A stretch of DNA of 64,000 nucleotides, taken from contig CAJNAR010000147.1 in the NCBI GenBank assembly GCA_905220665.1, positions 124,001-188,000 on the forward strand, read 5' to 3'. Position 1 is the stretch's first letter; every line of letters begins with the position of its first letter. This stretch comes from Albugo candida (lineage: Eukaryota > Oomycota > Peronosporomycetes > Albuginales > Albuginaceae). Position numbers and translations under genes: made by a program. This document shows positions 58,873-64,000 of the stretch, piece after piece. The notes beneath the pieces are model-generated. The model saw nothing but the letters and a program-made list of their open reading frames with translations, was not told where the DNA came from and made no database searches.

Positions 58873-60585
58873 TCACTTTTCCGCGGTGTAAAAGATTTTA
58901 CCCGGATTCATGATGTTGCGTGGATCAAGAGCATTTTTGATGGAGAGCATTACGGGCAATGCGTCTCCATGTTCAAGCTGAAGATAAGAAATTTTTCCAT
59001 TACCAATTCCATGCTCCCCAGTGCAGGTTCCTTCCACGCGAAGCGCTCGAAGCACAAGCCGATCGGAGAATTCTTTGACTCGTACCATGAGATTTTTGTC
59101 TTCGGGATGAAATGGAATCATGACGTGGAAGTTACCATCACCAACATGGCTGCGATACAGTATCAGCAACGTACCCACATCGCTAAATGACTATCAACCT
59201 ACCCAACAATAGTTCCAAGTAAGCCAGATTTTCGAATATCTTCTTGCGTTTCCGCGATCACGTCAGTTAATTTTGACATCGGGATGCAAACATCAGTGCA
59301 TAAACCTCGGCTTCCTGGAAGCTGATTCTAGGATCATATTGCAATGATAAAGCTATACGAACTTCTGGCACACGATGTAGGTATTTACCATGGTCGCATA
59401 CCAAGCGGTATGGCGTGCTGCCCAAAGTCGTTTTCTGTCCTCCAAGGATGTAGCCCATTGAATTCCACGAGCCTCAAAATCATTTAAAATATCATGAATC
59501 ATGTCACTTTGCTCTGCTACTTCACTTTGTGTTCCGTGACATTCGATTCCCAGTGTTGGGGCGATCGGATGATGCATCTTGGAGTATTTGTTGATCGCGT
59601 TCATTGCAGCTTCATCCATCAACTCCATCCGTGCGACGGGAATTCCCGACTGCATGATTGTCGTGCATGCATCCACACAGTGCCGGACCGAATCAAATGA
59701 GCATACCATAGTTTTTTCTGCTTCAGGTATTCCAAACAACTGCAATGCAATCTCCGTAATGACTCCAAGCGTTCCTTCCGAGCCAATAAACAGACGAGTC
59801 AAATCGTAGCCAGCAGACGATTTTTTTGTTCTAAACTCGGGATGATTAATACAGATCATACTTTCGTCCTCCGACCCTTACTTGGAGCCCGTCTTGATGG
59901 TACGGCCGTCCGGCAGGACAACAGTCAGACCCATGACTGCATTCTTCATGTTTCCGTATTTAACGGTCATTGTTCCAGACGCATTGGTCGCCACCATTCC
60001 ACCAATGCTCGCATTTGCTCCCGGATCAACGGGAAAAAAAAGTCCTGTTGCTCGCAGTTCCGAGTTGAGCTGCTCGCGTGTCACACCTGCTTGCACGCGG
60101 CAGCACATATTCTCAGGCTCCACCTTGCAGCAAATTTCAGCTAAATTCGAGCAACTGACATAAAAGCGCGTAAATCGCACCGATATTATTTCGTTCATCG
60201 AATTCATGTCCAGCGATATCCCCCCGTGGAGTGCCGAGACGTGTCCTTCAAGTGAAGATCCTGCATCAAGGCAACGATCATCAGAGAAAGCGTGTGGTGA
60301 ACGTAAGAGAGTACCAACTGCAAAAGGAATGACAGGTGTGCGATATTGATGACATATCTCAAGTACTTGTGAAATTTCTTTCGTGTTCTTCACAAATGCG
60401 ACAGCATCTGGCGGCACGCAAGAGTGGTATGATTCATCTATTCCATGTTGATTCAGCACTGAAGTTGCAGTAGATAAACGCTCTTGAAGTAATTCTTGAA
60501 TTGTCTGAATCGCGGGTTTGTAGTTCGATATAAGTGTACTAAACGCACATCTTATGGAACGAGTCATTCTGCGAGAATGCAGCAT
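58873..60585 (-). CDS. LDHD: D-lactate dehydrogenase (cytochrome), FAD-linked, mitochondrial (LDHD type)
   Basis: Oxidises D-lactate to pyruvate with electrons passed to cytochrome c; GlcD/vanillyl-alcohol-oxidase family. Six exons (60585-60315, 60260-60181, 60123-59882, 59830-59389, 59327-59203, 59149-58873) give 478 residues. Motifs in order: PVIPFAVG|SSLEGHVSALHGG (FAD-binding loop), CRVQAGVTREQLN, FPVDPGANASIGGMVATNASG, SSAGYDLTRLFIGSEGTLGVITE, GHVGDGNFHVMIPF and CTGEHGIGNGK, then the terminal LDPRNIMNPGKIF. The N-terminus (MLHSRRMTRSIRCAFSTLI) is Arg/Ser-rich, fitting mitochondrial import. Two introns (54 and 57 nt) are multiples of three without stops and could be mistaken for coding insertions. 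Confidence 0.93.
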
Positions 60586-60653
60586 TTACGATACTGCTTT
60601 GTACCGGTTCGAGTACAGTCGTTCGTCGTTTTGTGTCGACTGTATCATATTTC

Positions 60654-61529
60654 ATGAGACTTGCAGGTCGTGTTGCGATCATAACTGGTGCAGCTTCCGG
60701 CTTGGGCAAAGCGACCGCGACACACTTTTGCAATAATGGTGCGTGTGTGATTTTATGTGATCTATCTAAGAGTGAAGGAAAGTCCGTGGCGCGATCACTC
60801 GGAACCAATTGCCATTTCCATTCAACAGATGTAAGATTGTATGTGCACCTGGTACAATTCACTCAAAACAGCGAGATTTTCGCAGGTCACGAACGAAGAC
60901 GACGTGACAGGCGCCCTAGATTTAGCGGAAGCGGCATTTGGTCAGTCGATCAACACTGTTATCAATTGCGCTGGTATTGCTTATAGCATGAAAACGCTCT
61001 CCAAGAAAGGCGTGCATCAGATTTTTCAATTCCAGCAATCCATCAATGTAAATGCGTTCGGTACCTTCAATGTATCACGCTTGGCGGCGGAGCGGTAATG
61101 TATTCCGAAATCGCTAGAGCATCCGAATGTTATGTTTCGAAATTTAGCATGGCAAAGAATCGAGTGCATGAGGGAGAGCGAGGAGTGATCATCAACACGG
61201 CCAGCATCGCAGCATACGAAGGCCAAATTGGTCAGGTCGCGTATGCCGCTAGTAAGGCCGCAGTAGTCGGAATGACATTGCCGCTAGCTCGAGATTTAGC
61301 GGCATTCGGCATACGTGTCAATACAATTGCACCAGGTCTCTTCAAGACGAGTCTGTTGGATGATCTACCACAGAATGTCATCGAAAAGCTTGGCCAAGAT
61401 ACTCCATTTCCTGCTCGGCTAGGCAAACCAGAGGAATTTTCACACTTGGTCGAATGTATCCTTGGAAACAAAATGCTGAATGGTGAGGTTATACGGTTGG
61501 ATGGCGGCCTTCGAATGGCACCAAAGTGA
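60654..61529 (+). CDS. HSD17B10: Short-chain dehydrogenase, 3-hydroxyacyl-CoA dehydrogenase type 2 (HSD17B10-like)
   Basis: NAD-dependent short-chain dehydrogenase. HSD17B10 works in mitochondrial isoleucine and fatty-acid oxidation and, in animals, in mitochondrial RNase P. Three exons (60654-60830, 60886-61094, 61148-61529) give 255 residues. Motifs: TGAASGLG (cofactor loop), [10 protein letters not shown] with an acidic residue for NAD preference, NCAGIAY (NAG-type), INTAS with the catalytic Ser, [11 protein letters not shown] with the YxxxK pair, [15 protein letters not shown], and [11 protein letters not shown]...[12 protein letters not shown]. The wording of the last half matches HSD17B10 closely. 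No clear presequence is visible. The start is 68 bp from the divergent LDHD start. Confidence 0.92.
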
Positions 61530-61604
61530 TGTCGGTGCGAACATGATTGTTTCATGCATACATCTGAACACGAACTGCCTCGCAATAGTCGGATAGGACC
61601 TGAG

Positions 61605-63176
61605 CTAGCCTCTTGATGATGGCGGGGGGTACTTCCAGTCTATAAGATTGAATACATCTTCCTCACTTTTTATCCCTCTTAACCGCTCCACGCCATACAG
61701 CCGATTTAACTCGTGATTCAAAGCGCCAAAACTAGTGTCATTCACATCCTTCAACGTGTGATGCAAAAGCTTGCTGAAAACTTTCTTCACAAAACGTGCA
61801 GGACCTGTGTAATAGGTCAAAGCAAACCAGCAGCGAGGGCTCGTTGCCACCTTGACATCCAAAGCGAGAATTCTCTCCTTGAAGTGTATGATTCCCAGCG
61901 CTCTGAATTCGGTCAAATAATAAACATTGGTATCTTCTATAATAGTCGCTGCTATTAAGGCTTGTACCACATTCTTGCATTGAGATGTAGTGTATTCCAT
62001 GTCATCAGGTACTTTGACAATAATGTCAACGACTGAACCCACTACCGCCCCTCTCGAGAAACTTCCGCATGGAAATGTTTCGACCCGGGGACACCATTTC
62101 TGCAGGTGGATACGAATGGCGATAATGGCAGTCTTCCACTCGACTCGACTGAGCACGTGACGCACGGGAAATCGATGCGGCGAATCTATACTGTCGTGCT
62201 TCTTGACATACTCGAGGTATTGTATACCAAACATCATAGCGTCAAAAGACTTCGATGGGGACGCCCCATGCATCAATTTGATCTTTGCAGCGCATTGAAC
62301 AGTGTTTTCCATTGATTCATTATGCAGTATGCCTTCTGCCATACTTTTAGTCATTCCAAAAATGCCAAACAAATCACGAGTGATTAAAGGGCACATTGGG
62401 CTGCCTCTCATCAGTGCTGTATCGCAACGGAAGTCACCGACTATGTCGGGATATTCGAGCTTGTATTTCTGTATGAGTCTCCATACGTCGTGGACAACGC
62501 CAGGTAAGTCAGATTTTTGATTGAGGTAATTCTGGAAGCAGATGTCTTCTACACCAGGGGCTTGTTGATTCTCCAACATAGCAGAGAAAATGCATCTTGC
62601 GGTCATACAAGCTTCCACCATCCAATGCATTCGATCACAAAGTCGCTCAGTAAAGATATATTCATCCATGACTTGTAAACAGAGAAACAGCACTGGTTGA
62701 TCAGTCTGAAATGTATACACTTCCAGTGGGAATTTCCAGCGAGGAAACTCTCCAGTCATCAAATCCAAGTCATAATAGTCCTTTAGGTCGAGATAAGGGA
62801 CATCTTCTTCACGTGCAGTGAGAGCTGTTACTTGGTCTTCTCCTACTGCTTCATCCATAAGTCCTCTCGACGCCGCGTCTAAAGACCCACATTCTGTACC
62901 TTGCATAGTAAGTTTCCGATCTGGTAACAATAAAACGCTATCTTCCAGTAAATCTTTGTTTTTGTGGCCAGAGTGTTCGCTACACTGTCGCGTCAATAAA
63001 TCGTCACGATCGCCAAAGTGAACAATTTCAAACGATTCAGTGTCTGAAATATGTCCGACGTGACAATGAGGTATGTGGCTTTCCTCATTGACAATCGGCT
63101 TGTCCTCTCCTATGAACGAGTACAGGTCATGAAAGAACTTTTGCTTGCAGGAAGGAAGCAAAATGAAACTTTTCAT
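61605..63176 (-). CDS. DNA polymerase X family relative, catalytically degenerate
   Basis: Single exon, 523 residues. The C-terminal half follows polymerase beta/lambda order: an HhH-like segment FGIFGMTKSMAEGI, FGIQYLEYV (the fingers-domain LKYFGD/E equivalent), palm GSFSRGAVVGSVVDIIV (about 368-384), the LDVKVATSPRCWFALTYYTG strand-loop (about 435-455) and the terminal EEDVFNLIDWKYPPPSSR. In polymerase beta the palm motif is GS.RRG....GD.D. Here the first metal-binding Asp is Val, while the second (VVD) and the third (LDV) remain. The N-terminal 200 residues are not recognised. Family X members fill gaps in base-excision repair and end joining. This one is probably inactive or altered. The stop is 75 bp from the convergent HSD17B10-like stop. 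Confidence 0.72.
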   Translation of the reverse strand: MKSFILLPSCKQKFFHDLYSFIGEDKPIVNEESHIPHCHVGHISDTESFEIVHFGDRDDLLTRQCSEHSGHKNKDLLEDSVLLLPDRKLTMQGTECGSLDAASRGLMDEAVGEDQVTALTAREEDVPYLDLKDYYDLDLMTGEFPRWKFPLEVYTFQTDQPVLFLCLQVMDEYIFTERLCDRMHWMVEACMTARCIFSAMLENQQAPGVEDICFQNYLNQKSDLPGVVHDVWRLIQKYKLEYPDIVGDFRCDTALMRGSPMCPLITRDLFGIFGMTKSMAEGILHNESMENTVQCAAKIKLMHGASPSKSFDAMMFGIQYLEYVKKHDSIDSPHRFPVRHVLSRVEWKTAIIAIRIHLQKWCPRVETFPCGSFSRGAVVGSVVDIIVKVPDDMEYTTSQCKNVVQALIAATIIEDTNVYYLTEFRALGIIHFKERILALDVKVATSPRCWFALTYYTGPARFVKKVFSKLLHHTLKDVNDTSFGALNHELNRLYGVERLRGIKSEEDVFNLIDWKYPPPSSRG

Positions 63177-64000
63177 CCAATTGACGCGATCACGTCAAAT
63201 ATGTACCGTATCAATGTGTCCGGACAATCTTGCGACCTGGCGACTGTATACTGATAAAAGGCACAAACTTTCTATAAAAATCCGCTCTTGGGAGGTATCG
63301 AATTCTGACTATGATCGATACAAATGGCTTTTTTACGCCATTATATGCGGTGCTGTACAACAAGTCATGTGAACATGGCAGCAGTTGTCAATATTTAGTA
63401 TAACTGATCTCTGTCCCGGCTTAATGTAGTGATGTGTGGCGTTTGTCACGCCTCGAATCAGCATGCTTTTCTTGTAGCTTTTCTTACTGCACAAATGATG
63501 CTTTCTCGCATATGTTCGGTTGTCTGACTAGAGCAGCAATGACTGATCCCTTTTTTCGCCAAGGAGCTTTATCAGAGTTTCTATATTAGCCGCGATTGTA
63601 GTCACCCTTCTTGTCTCGACGTATAATATCGAGGAAGCAGGTCGTCATCAGATTTTCAAACGTGCTTTGAGCCCTAATCAGCCATATAGACAGCCGTGCT
63701 GTCGTGCTTTGGGTTTGATAGGATCGTCTATATATCGATGCTAGCGCATGCAATAAAATCTTTTGAGAAATTAAAGTAGTAGCACCCCTACTACCCTTCC
63801 ATAAAATATTGATAATCGCTGGCTCTCTCTGGCACACACAGTTTGTCGCAAAACTTGTCATTAGAATTGGTGACTCAGGCCAGCACCTACGCAGTGACCA
63901 CATCACAATAAGCTATAATGTCCTTTCCAACGGGCTACCCATAGGAATGAGTGGGACCACAAATGCAGGGTTTTAGAAAAAAATTGCAGAGTCATTGATG
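63177..64000. other. Terminal region without a recognised gene
   Basis: About 0.8 kb upstream of the polymerase-like gene. A 106-codon minus-strand frame at 63586-63906 is not recognised and is probably chance. Confidence 0.45.

Noticed and set aside
60261..60314. An apparent 18-residue insertion in the FAD-binding loop of D-lactate dehydrogenase.
   Set aside because: It is bounded by GT...CAG, has intron length, and its removal restores the conserved G-(S/T)-SLEGH motif.
63586..63906. A 106-codon minus-strand frame near the window end.
   Set aside because: Composition and lack of any known motif suggest chance, and no initiator or neighbour supports it.
1..64000. Transposons, CRISPR arrays, integrated viral sequence.
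   Set aside because: No transposase, reverse transcriptase, integrase, terminal repeat, regularly spaced repeat or viral protein was seen on either strand.

Overview
The window looks like a nuclear segment of an oomycete (stramenopile), probably a compact, A+T-leaning genome of the white-rust (Albugo) or downy-mildew type. The evidence is protein content (a myosin carrying ankyrin repeats and a PH domain, an FH2 formin with CCDC53-like motifs, cilia-linked proteins), roughly 60 spliceosomal introns that are almost all 46-68 nt long, very short intergenic distances, and start sites of the glutathione transferase genes that match the oomycete initiator plus flanking element (consensus close to GCTCATTYYNCAWTTT). 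The genus is an inference. No bacterial, viral, transposon, CRISPR, rRNA or tRNA feature was recognised. Gene models were built by hand, by joining open frames across GT-AG (twice apparently GC-AG) introns, with phase and total-length checks. Coding totals divide by three for every spliced model whose exon lengths I summed.

Layout. 1-0.9 kb: 3' part of IMP4 (+). 0.9-6.7 kb: a 1859-residue unconventional myosin (-). 7-15.3 kb: five intronless glutathione S-transferase genes in tandem (+), separated by 0.7-2.4 kb of apparently gene-free DNA. 15.5-19.5 kb: COG1 (-) and BUD32/TP53RK (+), divergent with 53 bp between start codons. 19.7-20.7 kb: transaldolase (-). 21.4-22.7 kb: an unrecognised acidic protein (+). 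22.7-25.5 kb: DRG2 GTPase (-) divergent from a mitochondrial S-adenosylmethionine carrier (+). 25.7-27.2 kb: a secreted protein that joins a CULT-like (cereblon-type) zinc domain to an MRH (OS-9-type) lectin domain. 27.3-32.5 kb: a 1655-residue formin (+). 33-42.4 kb: a 3025-residue helical-repeat protein (-). 43-44.4 kb: CFAP97-like protein (+). 45-45.8 kb: Qb-SNARE VTI1 (-). 47.3-50.2 kb: ACL4-like ribosomal-protein chaperone (-) and GGNBP2-like protein (-). 50.6-53.6 kb: WDR27-like WD40 protein (+). 53.8-55.2 kb: type I membrane protein with a lysine-rich repeat and a possible cystatin-like ectodomain (-). 55.8-58.5 kb: TMEM245/AI-2E family membrane protein with a ubiquitin-like tail (+). 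58.9-60.6 kb: D-lactate dehydrogenase (-), divergent from an HSD17B10-type dehydrogenase (60.7-61.5 kb, +). 61.6-63.2 kb: a DNA polymerase X relative that has lost one catalytic aspartate (-).

Most genes are housekeeping (ribosome biogenesis, Golgi and endosomal trafficking, tRNA modification, carbon metabolism, actin motility) and do not form one pathway. Four stand out for novelty: the CULT+MRH protein, the degenerate polymerase X, the formin with CCDC53-like repeats, and the GST cluster with its shared promoter module.
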